Assembly (NCBI RefSeq): GCF_007860105.1
Contig: NZ_SJPU01000002.1
Coordinates: 633,256 to 697,255 of the forward strand
Direction of reading: 5' to 3'
Source of the DNA: Allorhodopirellula heiligendammensis
GTDB taxonomy: Bacteria; Planctomycetota; Planctomycetia; Pirellulales; Pirellulaceae
Length of the DNA: 64,000 nt
Part shown: piece after piece, positions 1-8,232 of the stretch
How positions within the stretch are numbered: the stretch's first letter is position 1
How the letters are laid out: the number at the start of each line of letters is the position of its first letter
Made by a program: the position numbers and the translations under genes
Notes under the pieces: generated by a model
Told to the model about the DNA's origin: nothing
Database searches by the model: none
What the model saw: only the letters and a program-made list of their open reading frames with translations

Positions 1-1264
1 TGCCAGGCAGGCCATCTACGGGAGGTGCTTGGGCAAACTCCAGCATCGTGGGCATGAAGTCGATCAGATGTCCGACACGATCCGTGATCGACCCCGGCTC
101 CGTCACACCTGGCCAGACCGCGATCATAGGCGTTCGTGTTCCTCCTTCGTAATCGGTCGTTTTGTATTTTCGGTAGGGCGTATTGGATGCGTTGGCCCAA
201 TTGCGGCCTTGGGTTTGAAAGCTTGTGACCTCCCAGGGTTTGGCTCCAGCAACTGTTGAGCGATCAGCTGAGTCTTCGCAGGCACCATTGTCGGACAGGA
301 AAAAGATCGCTGTGTTTTCAAGTTCTCCATTGTCACGCAGTTTATCAACAATACGGCCAATATTGCGGTCCATGCGATCGATCATCGCCGCGTACGTCGC
401 CATCCGCAAATCCCAGTCGTCTCGTTCGGTTGCGGGAATGTCCCTCCAAGCTGGTAGGTCTGGATCTCGCGGAGACAGTTCCGCATGGGGTGAGAGCACC
501 CCGAGCTGCTGTTGGCGAGCGAATCGCTGGCGGCGGAGTTCATCCCAGCCGATTGCGCCATACTTCCCTCGGTAGCGAGCGATATCCTCCTCGCTGGCGT
601 GCATTGGGTAATGCGGGGCGGTATATGCCACGTAAAGCAGAAAAGGTTGGTCCTCATCTTTGTATTCGTCGAGGTATTTTAGTGCGTAGTCGGTAAAGGC
701 ATCCGTTGTATAGAAGTCATCGTGAGGTGGTTGGTAGGGTAAGAACTCCTGATCGTCGATGGCCCAGCGACGAACCTTTTTCTTCGCGGGTTCCGGCTCA
801 CCGTCGCGGGCGTGACCGGGATTCCAAAAGTTACAGCAACCATCGGTGAGTCCGTAGTGCCGATCAAAACCACGTTGAAAAGGTGTTTGTCCGGCGTGCC
901 ATTTTCCGGTCATCAGAGTTCGGTAACCGGCCTCACGCATCCGTTCACCATAGGTTGGTTCACTGTACCGAGCGGTTGCCGAAGCACCGACATGATGCCA
1001 CCAATGCCCAGTCAACAACGATGCTCGCGTCAGCTCACACTTGGCATTGTTATAAAAGTTGCGGAACCGCATGCCGCGAGCAGCTAACGCATCAATATTC
1101 GGTGTCGCAATCTCGCCACCGTAGCACCCAATGTCCGAGAAACCCATGTCATCGGCCATGATCAGCACGATATTGGGGCGGTCATCAGCAGCGTTAAGGC
1201 GGCAACGATCGCACGGCAGCGAAAGTACGCTAAATAGAATGGATAGCAAGCAAAATCGGATCAT
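1..1264 (-). CDS. Sulfatase, arylsulfatase family (partial, 3' end outside window)
   Basis: A secreted formylglycine-type sulfatase that would hydrolyse sulfate esters, probably of algal polysaccharides. It begins at the ATG at 1264 and runs off the left edge, so about 421 residues are visible. Residues 1-17 look like a signal peptide. The metal-binding MADD is at residues 36-39. The activation motif is CELTRASLLTG, with Cys76 as the residue to be converted to formylglycine and Arg80 following. TGKWHAG and LSDNGA are the further family blocks. The third motif position is Leu-Thr rather than the usual Pro-Ser; related variants are known in planctomycete sulfatases. It lies downstream of the rho operon on the same strand but about 220 bases away, so it is probably separate. 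The exact substrate cannot be read from sequence. Confidence 0.93.
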   Translation of the reverse strand, partial: MIRFCLLSILFSVLSLPCDRCRLNAADDRPNIVLIMADDMGFSDIGCYGGEIATPNIDALAARGMRFRNFYNNAKCELTRASLLTGHWWHHVGASATARYSEPTYGERMREAGYRTLMTGKWHAGQTPFQRGFDRHYGLTDGCCNFWNPGHARDGEPEPAKKKVRRWAIDDQEFLPYQPPHDDFYTTDAFTDYALKYLDEYKDEDQPFLLYVAYTAPHYPMHASEEDIARYRGKYGAIGWDELRRQRFARQQQLGVLSPHAELSPRDPDLPAWRDIPATERDDWDLRMATYAAMIDRMDRNIGRIVDKLRDNGELENTAIFFLSDNGACEDSADRSTVAGAKPWEVTSFQTQGRNWANASNTPYRKYKTTDYEGGTRTPMIAVWPGVTEPGSITDRVGHLIDFMPTMLEFAQAPPVDGLPG

Positions 1265-1483
1265 GTTGGTTCCTAAAGTTGTGGAACCCGCCATTGTAGA
1301 CGATTTTTGCGTGATCGTTGCCGATCGTGCGGCGTGTTGATCTTGATAGCCAAGGGGGCAACAACTGCCCGGCTCTACGGGGCCCAGCAGAATTAGGCAC
1401 GCACACTCGCCTGCCCGAGAGACAAGCGTTCTAGCGACTTGAGTGGGTTCGTCGGCGCGCCACCAGGGCATCGCCGCAGACCT

Positions 1484-4400
1484 CTATGATCCCAGCCGAT
1501 GTACATGAAATTCATCAGGGGCGAGCGTCTGTTCGGCCAGCTCGATGAGATGTTCGTGGTGAGTGAACAGTATGACCTGAGTCCTCTGTGATAAGTCCGA
1601 AAATGCTCGCATAGCGGCCGCTGATCGACCGTCGTCAAGCTGTACCAGACAGTCATCAACGACCAGAGGCAGCGGTGTGCTGCGTGAAAGTTGGTGATCG
1701 ATTGAGGCCAGTCGCAGTGACAAATAGAGCGTATCGGCGGTTCCCGTGCTCATCGCGTTGGCGGGAACGTCCGTGTCCTGGCCTGCAGGGCGAACGCCGA
1801 ATAAGGTCGCTTTGCCCTTGTTGTCGAAGTCGACTTTCAATGATGCGTATTCGTTTCGAGTGAGCTGCGAAAAAATGCCAGAGGCGAGCTGCAGAACCGG
1901 CCCCTGGTTTTCCTGCCGGTAATCCTCGATCGCCTGCCTTAGAATCATCGCAGCGATCTTCACTCGCGAATATTCTTCGAGCTCATTCTCGAGTTTTCCG
2001 GTCAAGAAATGCAGTTCTTGGGATAGTGCCGCCGCCTGCCCGCTGCCGTCAACCTTCGCGATCCGACCCCGCAGCTCTCCTAACGCCTGCTGAGCTAGCG
2101 ACAACTGAGCCTGCGCATCGGTCAGTTTGCCTTCGACCTGTTCAATCTCAATGCTGAGTAATTCGGCTTGCTGCTGCGATACCTCTTCCACAAACGCTTC
2201 GAGCAAGACCGAGCCAGCTAGCATGCGTAGCTGTTGTTCCACACTTTGCTTGGATTGTTCGAACTGTTGACGCTGGTTGGATCTCCGTTCGACGTCCAAG
2301 AGTTGATCGGGTGAGTCACACGCGGCCTCCTCACAAAGAAGCCCCAACGCAATATCAGCATCATTGACTTGCTGTTGGGCCGCGGCAAGTTTCTTTTGCG
2401 TGGCGGCGACCTGTTGGGTCAGAGCTGCCCGTTGTTTGGAATCGGATCGCGCATTTTGCAACCGTTCAAAGAAACTCTTGACGAGGGTGAACGCATCACT
2501 AATCTCACCATCGTTCTCATTGAACTCGTTTCCCAGGGACAATGCTAAACGCGCGACATCACCACGATAGGTTTGATCATCGGCAAACATCGCATTGATA
2601 CGATGCAGCAAAATGTCACGTTCGCGTTTTTGAGCGTTGAGATCATCAATCTGCTTAATCTTCTCTAGAATCACCGCCGGGGTTCTGTCAACGCTGGCGG
2701 CGAGTGCGGACGTGGCCGTCGCCCAATCGCTGTCCCAGCGGTCGAGTTGTTGCTGACGTGATTCCAAACGAGCCTCCGCCTTAGGCAACTCGTCCTGCAA
2801 GGTGTCAATTTGCTTGAGCTGTTCCTCGTACCGTTTGCGTGCGTGTTGAAGATTAGCCCGCAGCCGGACTGCCTCGTCATGGAGACGCGGGAATTCCTCT
2901 GTGACGATTGTCTCGTCGCCGCTGTCAATTGAAGTCGGCGCTCCGCTGCCCGACGTTGCTGTCTGGGCCGTGGAGCTACCTGCTGAGGCCGCGGCGACTG
3001 CATGACGCAGTCGTTCGCACGCCGCTGCGATGCGCCTTTGAACCTGTTCGAGGCGTTCACGTTCCTCCAAGTCATTGGAGATTGAATCGACTAGCTGCGC
3101 ATGGGTCGCGACCCAGGTTTGCATTGCTTGTGGACTTGCTGCAGCAATCCCGAGCGGTCGCCAGAGTGACTGCCAATCTGAGTTCGCTTGATCAAGTTCG
3201 GCTTTCGCGGATTCACCTTGCGCTTGGCAGTCCGCCTTGTGCTTGATGACTTCGTCCAGATCCGATTGGAGCGTCGCCTGCAGGTGAATTTGCTCGTGAT
3301 GTTGGCGCATTTGATCGACCAATTCATCGGCCTTACGAATGAGCGACTGCAGGCGAGTGAAGTCCTCCATTGATAGCCTGGCGGCGGAATGATCAGCAAT
3401 CATCGAGCAGAACGCGTCGTCGCGGCGATCGCGGGCGGCAGCGAGTTGCTCCATGTTCGGCAGTTCGGTGAGCGAACTGGCCGCTTCGAGTTTCTCCTGC
3501 TGCGTGCGCTGCCGCGCATCGAGCTGACTCCACTGCTGCGTCGCAGTCGCTACGGCTTGCTCTCGCCGTTCGATTGTCTGAACCGCCTTGGCGATCGCCG
3601 ATTCGCTGGGCAATGGCACGTTCACGAGATCGTGCACCGAGTCAACGAATGAACCACTCATTTTGGGGCAAATGGAATCAAGCTTGCGAGCCAGTTGCTC
3701 ACAGCGAAGCTGCGACTGCTTGGCGTCTGATTTTTGCTGTGTGAGATTCGCCAGGACGCTATCGGGCGATCCCACCGATTCAATGACCTGACCGATCGCG
3801 AATGGATCATCTGGGACACGTTCAGCGACATCGCGTTGGTCCAGTGCAGCCAGTTTACGTTTGAGCGATCGTAGTTCTTCGTCGGCATCGTCGCGCTGAC
3901 GTACGAGCAACGCATATTGCTGGGCGAGTTCATTGACGTGAGTTCGCACGGAGTCGACCACGCGTAACTGTTTAAGAGATTCGTCGATCTCGTCCGTCAC
4001 GGCGTCGCCGTCTGCGGCGTGAATCTCAATTGACAATTCGCCGAGTGTTTCGGTCATCCGCCGATCGAGGTTTCTCTTGGTTCGTTGCAAGCCGGTTCGT
4101 TGGGTCCGCGCCTCTTCACGCGCGCCAAGCCGCTGAAATAGCGAAGAAATCTCGGCCTCATGAATCATGATCTCGGCATCATCGCTGAGGAGATCGAGTT
4201 CTTGTTGCAGTTCCGTGATCCGCGTGGTGTGCGAGTTGGTCTGACGGAGAGCGATTTCGCGACTGGTTTCGAGCGTGCGACGGCGCTCACTGAACGCGCT
4301 ATCGAGAAGCGGAACGTCGGCGAGACTCACGAGTGATTCGCAACAGGATCTCCACTGTGGGACAAGCGGTAGCGCAGTGAGATACGCGCGGAGCTGCGAC

Positions 4401-5104
4401 ATTCGAACCGCGGCATCCCGTTGGGTCGTCTCCCACTGCTTGACGCGTTGTTGCTGCTGCGTCAATTCGTTCTGCAAGCCTTCCCATTCGCGCGGGAGAA
4501 TTTTGGCGGCTTCGAGCTGGCGTTTCTTTTCCGCAATTTCACGAGATAGAATGTTGATGGCACCCTTGCTACCACCGGCTACAAACAGCTGCGTAACATT
4601 TTCGTCGAGTTTAGACTGCACGGCCTTGAGTTGGCTGACGCCTGCGCCCGCAGCGAACAGGATTTCGCCCAGATCTCCCTCGCCTTCGAGAATCGCCTTG
4701 CCACCTTGGACGAGTTCCTCATGAGAGAGCCCGAATCGATGCTCGAATGCTTCGCGATCGACACCGCCGAGCATCGCCTCAAGTTTCGCGTCTGGAATGA
4801 CGGTACTGTCGTCTGATTCACGCAGGGTGCCCTTCTTGCCCCGGCGACGAACGCAGGTCAGTGATTCGCCAGCGGGGCCGACCAGCACGCCACCTACCCG
4901 GATTTTCGCGTTGGCATGTAAATAATTGTCTTCCGCGCGAGTCGTCATGCCGTAGAGGAGCGACGTGATTGCCCGGAGGCTGGTAGACTTTCCGGACTCG
5001 TTGGGGCCATAGATGATATGGAACCGGCGTGGTCCCGCTGACAAATCGATCAGCGTATCGGTAAAGCGCCCGTACGCGATCAGGTCGAGTCGTTGGATGA
5101 TCAT
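1484..5104 (-). CDS. SbcC/YhaN-like AAA ATPase with long coiled coils
   Basis: A 1206-residue SMC/Rad50-type ATPase. The N-terminal half-ATPase carries Walker A GPNESGKST at residues 33-41, preceded by the FHIIYGPN strand. The middle roughly 900 residues are rich in Gln, Glu, Leu and Arg and have the character of a long coiled coil. The C-terminal half-ATPase holds the signature-like MSTGTADTLYLSLRLA and the Walker B/D-loop LVVDDCLVQLDD. An FTHHEHL switch histidine follows. The family (YhaN, related to SbcC) works with a metallophosphoesterase, presumably on DNA ends. The start ATG overlaps the phosphoesterase stop by four bases (ATGA), so the two are translationally coupled. The size is somewhat larger than Bacillus YhaN. 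The role in DNA repair is inferred from the family. Confidence 0.9.
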   Translation of the reverse strand: MIIQRLDLIAYGRFTDTLIDLSAGPRRFHIIYGPNESGKSTSLRAITSLLYGMTTRAEDNYLHANAKIRVGGVLVGPAGESLTCVRRRGKKGTLRESDDSTVIPDAKLEAMLGGVDREAFEHRFGLSHEELVQGGKAILEGEGDLGEILFAAGAGVSQLKAVQSKLDENVTQLFVAGGSKGAINILSREIAEKKRQLEAAKILPREWEGLQNELTQQQQRVKQWETTQRDAAVRMSQLRAYLTALPLVPQWRSCCESLVSLADVPLLDSAFSERRRTLETSREIALRQTNSHTTRITELQQELDLLSDDAEIMIHEAEISSLFQRLGAREEARTQRTGLQRTKRNLDRRMTETLGELSIEIHAADGDAVTDEIDESLKQLRVVDSVRTHVNELAQQYALLVRQRDDADEELRSLKRKLAALDQRDVAERVPDDPFAIGQVIESVGSPDSVLANLTQQKSDAKQSQLRCEQLARKLDSICPKMSGSFVDSVHDLVNVPLPSESAIAKAVQTIERREQAVATATQQWSQLDARQRTQQEKLEAASSLTELPNMEQLAAARDRRDDAFCSMIADHSAARLSMEDFTRLQSLIRKADELVDQMRQHHEQIHLQATLQSDLDEVIKHKADCQAQGESAKAELDQANSDWQSLWRPLGIAAASPQAMQTWVATHAQLVDSISNDLEERERLEQVQRRIAAACERLRHAVAAASAGSSTAQTATSGSGAPTSIDSGDETIVTEEFPRLHDEAVRLRANLQHARKRYEEQLKQIDTLQDELPKAEARLESRQQQLDRWDSDWATATSALAASVDRTPAVILEKIKQIDDLNAQKRERDILLHRINAMFADDQTYRGDVARLALSLGNEFNENDGEISDAFTLVKSFFERLQNARSDSKQRAALTQQVAATQKKLAAAQQQVNDADIALGLLCEEAACDSPDQLLDVERRSNQRQQFEQSKQSVEQQLRMLAGSVLLEAFVEEVSQQQAELLSIEIEQVEGKLTDAQAQLSLAQQALGELRGRIAKVDGSGQAAALSQELHFLTGKLENELEEYSRVKIAAMILRQAIEDYRQENQGPVLQLASGIFSQLTRNEYASLKVDFDNKGKATLFGVRPAGQDTDVPANAMSTGTADTLYLSLRLASIDHQLSRSTPLPLVVDDCLVQLDDGRSAAAMRAFSDLSQRTQVILFTHHEHLIELAEQTLAPDEFHVHRLGS

Positions 5105-6363
5105 CCGTCGAAGCGTCCTAACAAGTCAGCGGCAGCTGACTCAATCAGTTCATCAACCCACTGCAAATCCGTGGGGTCGAACGTCTCATGCTGATCGGGA
5201 AGTTTTTTAACGAGCGAAGTAAACTCGCCTGCGATCAAGTCTCCCCGGTCGACCGAAGTCCGCAGCCTTTCAACGACGCTGGAAATACTCGCCAACGGTC
5301 CGTCAAGATCACCCACATTGAGTTTTTTGTTGGGAGAGGTCGTTCGAAGACGGAACTTTTCCATCCATGCTTGGCCACCGCCATGAGTGATTGCGGTCGC
5401 ACGCAGCGATGATTCCAGGCGATGGCGCTGCTGGTGCAGCTGATGGTGAATTTTGCTGGGACCGACGATCGACACGCGTGATACCAGCATACGGTCGCCG
5501 ATCTGAGCGAGCGTGGTGCCCAACCACGATTCGTAGGCATCGAGAATTTCATCAGTTGACTGCATGTCACTCGTGTGGAGTTCGAATGACTCCCAACGCA
5601 CGACATCAAGCGGGTGAAACTTCAGAGCGATTCCGCCACGCTCGTCGATGTCGAGGATATAGCATCCCTTCGCACCCGACTCGCGAATATGACGTCCCTG
5701 GATGTTACCGCTGAACACAATCGGCGCAGCGTCGGCCAACCCATGTTCGCCGCGCGTGTGGACGTGCCCTAGCGCCCAGTAGTCATATTCCTTCGCTGAC
5801 AATTCGATCGGTTTGCATGGCGAGTAGGTATCATGCCCCTCGGCACCGGTCAGGCTTGTGTGTAGGAGGCCCAGATTAAACATGCCGCTGAGCGGGCGCG
5901 GGTAAGACTGGGATAGGTCTTCCAGTTCGGCCTTGGTTCGAAACGATCGGCCGTGCACTGCTACGCCGATAGATTCGAACGTGCGGCAATCCACTTTTTT
6001 CGATGCCAGCATGATCTCGCTGCCATCTGGATTCTTGGGCAGCGGCAGTGAGGACGTCATGACGTTTTCGGCGTCATGATTACCGCGGATCACGACCAGT
6101 GGGATGCCGGCCTGGGTGAGCTTGGCAGCCTGTCCAACAAAAAACAGGCCGGTATTCTGATCTTTCCAGTCCCCGTCGTAGAGATCGCCTGCGATGACGA
6201 CCAAGTCGACTTCCTCGTCAATGGCCAATTTCACGAGGTTCTCAAGCGCACGCCGAGATGCACCACGGATTTGCTCCAGCGGTGCTTGGTCGTACGATTC
6301 CAGGTTACGCAGCGGACTGTCGAGATGAATGTCGGCCGCGTGTAGAATCCGTCGCACACTCAC
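5101..6363 (-). CDS. SbcD/YhaO-like metallophosphoesterase (DNA repair exonuclease family)
   Basis: A 420-residue calcineurin-like phosphoesterase and the likely nuclease partner of the adjacent ATPase. Visible metal-binding motifs are DIH at residues 11-13, GDLYD at 59-63, GNHD at 94-97 and GHVHT near residue 200. This matches the Mre11/SbcD set. The start is GTG; its first base is the last base of the rho TAG stop (TAGTG). The 3' end overlaps the ATPase start by four bases. The C-terminal ~150 residues fit the capping region of YhaO-type proteins. Coupling to rho on one side and to the ATPase on the other makes a three-gene operon. Nuclease activity is inferred from the family. Confidence 0.92.
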   Translation of the reverse strand: MSVRRILHAADIHLDSPLRNLESYDQAPLEQIRGASRRALENLVKLAIDEEVDLVVIAGDLYDGDWKDQNTGLFFVGQAAKLTQAGIPLVVIRGNHDAENVMTSSLPLPKNPDGSEIMLASKKVDCRTFESIGVAVHGRSFRTKAELEDLSQSYPRPLSGMFNLGLLHTSLTGAEGHDTYSPCKPIELSAKEYDYWALGHVHTRGEHGLADAAPIVFSGNIQGRHIRESGAKGCYILDIDERGGIALKFHPLDVVRWESFELHTSDMQSTDEILDAYESWLGTTLAQIGDRMLVSRVSIVGPSKIHHQLHQQRHRLESSLRATAITHGGGQAWMEKFRLRTTSPNKKLNVGDLDGPLASISSVVERLRTSVDRGDLIAGEFTSLVKKLPDQHETFDPTDLQWVDELIESAAADLLGRFDG

Positions 6364-7691
6364 TATGCGAGTTTGGCACCCGAGATCAGCTTCAAGAAAC
6401 CCTCGTTATCGTCGAATCGACCAAGTTGTTTCGTCAACTGCTCCATCGCATCGACAGGATGCATTTCGCTGAGCGTTCGACGCAACATCGAAACCGTCTC
6501 GTAGGTTTCTTCGTCGAGCAACAACTCTTCGCGACGAGTTCCTGATTGAGAGATATCGATTGCGGGATAAACTCGTCGATCGGCCAGGCGACGATCTAAG
6601 ACGACTTCCATATTCCCGGTTCCCTTGAACTCTTGGAAAATGGCTTCGTCCATGCGGCTGTTCGTATCGACCAAGCATGTGCCGACGATGGTGAGCGAGC
6701 CGCCTTCTTGGAACGCTCGTGCGGTCGCAAACAATTTCTTTGGGATGTCCATCGCACGGATGTCCAATCCACCGGTACCCGTGGCCCCGCCACGGCCCGA
6801 TTTTCCGACCCACTTATTGAACGCCCGTGCCAGCCGGGTGATGGAATCGAGCATCAGGAACACGTCTTGCCCCGCTTCGGCGAGACGCTTGGCACGGTCG
6901 ATTGCCAACTGGCTCAAACGGACGTGACTTTCAACGTCCATGTCCAAGCTGCTAGCGATGACCTCGCCATTGGAAATGCTGCGCCGCATGTCGGTGACCT
7001 CTTCAGGTCGTTCGTCGATCAGCAGCACCATCAATTTGAGGTCGGGATGGTTCTGTGAAATGCCTTCAGCGATGTGCTGCAGCATGATCGTTTTACCACT
7101 CCGCGGCGGTGCGACAATCAAGGCACGCTGGCCGCGGCCGAGTGGCGCTAGTAGATCGATGACGCGGTTAGTCAGCGGCATCTTTCCTTTTTCGAGTTTG
7201 AGGAACTCTTCCGGATTGATCGCTGTAAGGTCGTCAAAGAGCGGCATCTCCGGGTATTTTTCAGGCGGCTGACCCTCCACATCGAGAATCTCGCGAACAC
7301 GGGGACCCTGCTGCCGCTTGGCTTGCTGGACCATCGTGTGCAGCATGACGCCTTGGCGAAGTCCAAATTTTTCAACCATCGTGCCGGGCACGAATGGATC
7401 GGTTCGCTCGCGGGTGTAATTGGCTGTTGGACTGCGGAGAAAACCGTAGCCATTGGGATGCATTTCGAGGATCCCGGACCACTCTTCGAGCGGGGCGTCG
7501 CTGACGAAATCTTCTGGTTCACCATTGGAACCACCGCCGCCCGGATTTCCCCCACCGCCACCGCTGCCTCCACGGCGACGTCGCCGAGTGCGCGGTTTGC
7601 TGTTGCCTCCGCTAGTGCCTCCACTATTGGGAGAACCATTTTGTGAGCCGAAACCACCTCGGCCGCGTGTTGAACGCTTCTTTTTTGCCAT
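6363..7691 (-). CDS. rho: Transcription termination factor Rho
   Basis: A hexameric RNA-dependent ATPase that ends transcription. The 442-residue protein has an OSB/cold-shock RNA-binding domain at about residues 68-145 (GILEMHPNGYGFLR). Walker A APPRSGKT is at 194-201, LIDERPEEVTDM at about 219-230, and LDSITRLARAFN with the GGLDIRAMD Q/R-loop region further on. Residues 1-60 are an Arg/Gly/Ser/Asn low-complexity tail with a run of five Arg and long Gly runs; I see no canonical Rho_N helical domain. Such disordered RG-rich inserts are known in Rho of some phyla. The ATG at 7691 is followed by Lys codons. The stop overlaps the next gene's GTG by one base, which is unusual company for rho. Confidence 0.97.
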   Translation of the reverse strand: MAKKKRSTRGRGGFGSQNGSPNSGGTSGGNSKPRTRRRRRGGSGGGGGNPGGGGSNGEPEDFVSDAPLEEWSGILEMHPNGYGFLRSPTANYTRERTDPFVPGTMVEKFGLRQGVMLHTMVQQAKRQQGPRVREILDVEGQPPEKYPEMPLFDDLTAINPEEFLKLEKGKMPLTNRVIDLLAPLGRGQRALIVAPPRSGKTIMLQHIAEGISQNHPDLKLMVLLIDERPEEVTDMRRSISNGEVIASSLDMDVESHVRLSQLAIDRAKRLAEAGQDVFLMLDSITRLARAFNKWVGKSGRGGATGTGGLDIRAMDIPKKLFATARAFQEGGSLTIVGTCLVDTNSRMDEAIFQEFKGTGNMEVVLDRRLADRRVYPAIDISQSGTRREELLLDEETYETVSMLRRTLSEMHPVDAMEQLTKQLGRFDDNEGFLKLISGAKLA

Positions 7692-7929
7692 CTTTTAATC
7701 CGGGAATACCTTTATCAATGTCTCCAGGCAAGGAAACAGTTTGCAGCATGGCGTTGACGTATCTGCGTCGAACCCAATCCATTTTCGTCAGAAAATCGAT
7801 CCTGTTCGCAGGCCTATCGAAACCACATTGCCGATCAAGGCAACCAACAAGAGGAACCGCGTTTTTAAAAACGAAAGTAAAGGTCGCATGCACCAAAGGT
7901 GGCGGTAACACCATCGGCGCGACCAAGGT

Positions 7930-7958
7930 GCTCGTTTGATTTATTTACTCAAACGAGC
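7930..7958. terminator. Perfect 10-bp inverted repeat, terminator or leader hairpin
   Basis: GCTCGTTTGA at 7930-7939 is exactly complementary to TCAAACGAGC at 7949-7958, with a nine-base AT-rich loop. It lies about 240 bases upstream of the rho start and 275 bases past the symporter stop, both on the minus strand. No T-run follows on either strand, so it is not a textbook intrinsic terminator. It could act in Rho leader control or as an mRNA 3'-end stabiliser. Confidence 0.5.
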
Positions 7959-8150
7959 GGCAAATCCTTGCCTCAAAAGATTCCCATCCAACGAGTCAGG
8001 TCTAGTACGATTGATTCGTAACTCACGCGAGTATGCCGCATCCAAGCACCCGGCACGGCATGTCAACGCGAGCATGTCAGGCACAAGGTTGTCGGGCAAG
8101 GCCTCACGCTGAAAACATTTTTCTCAATGTCTTCGGGGGCCGTCGAAAGA

Positions 8151-8206
8151 TTGGCTTGGAGGCGAACCAACAAGGATCGAAAAACCAAGCCAATGCCATT
8201 TAATGG
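8151..8206. terminator. Overlapping hairpins just past the symporter stop
   Basis: TTGGCTTGG (8151-8159) pairs with CCAAGCCAA (8185-8193). The neighbouring TGCCATT/AATGGCA forms a second tight hairpin at 8192-8206. Read on the minus strand, the second hairpin lies 27 bases after the symporter stop and is followed within about nine bases by TTTTT. This fits a 3'-end structure of the symporter transcript, moderately like an intrinsic terminator. Confidence 0.45.
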
Positions 8207-8232
8207 CAAATATAGGCCTTGTCACGACGGTG

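Larger units (their letters stand above)
7692..8232. other. Non-coding stretch between the symporter and rho (rho 5' leader)
   Basis: This 541-base stretch has no convincing gene; short open frames here lack family features. It holds the 3' flank of the symporter gene and the promoter and leader region of rho, both on the minus strand. Inverted repeats are present at 7860-7873 (a 14-base palindrome CGTTTTTAAAAACG), 7930-7958, 8151-8193 and 8192-8206. Rho is commonly autoregulated through its leader, so a long leader with hairpins is plausible, but no specific mechanism can be read. Confidence 0.5.
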
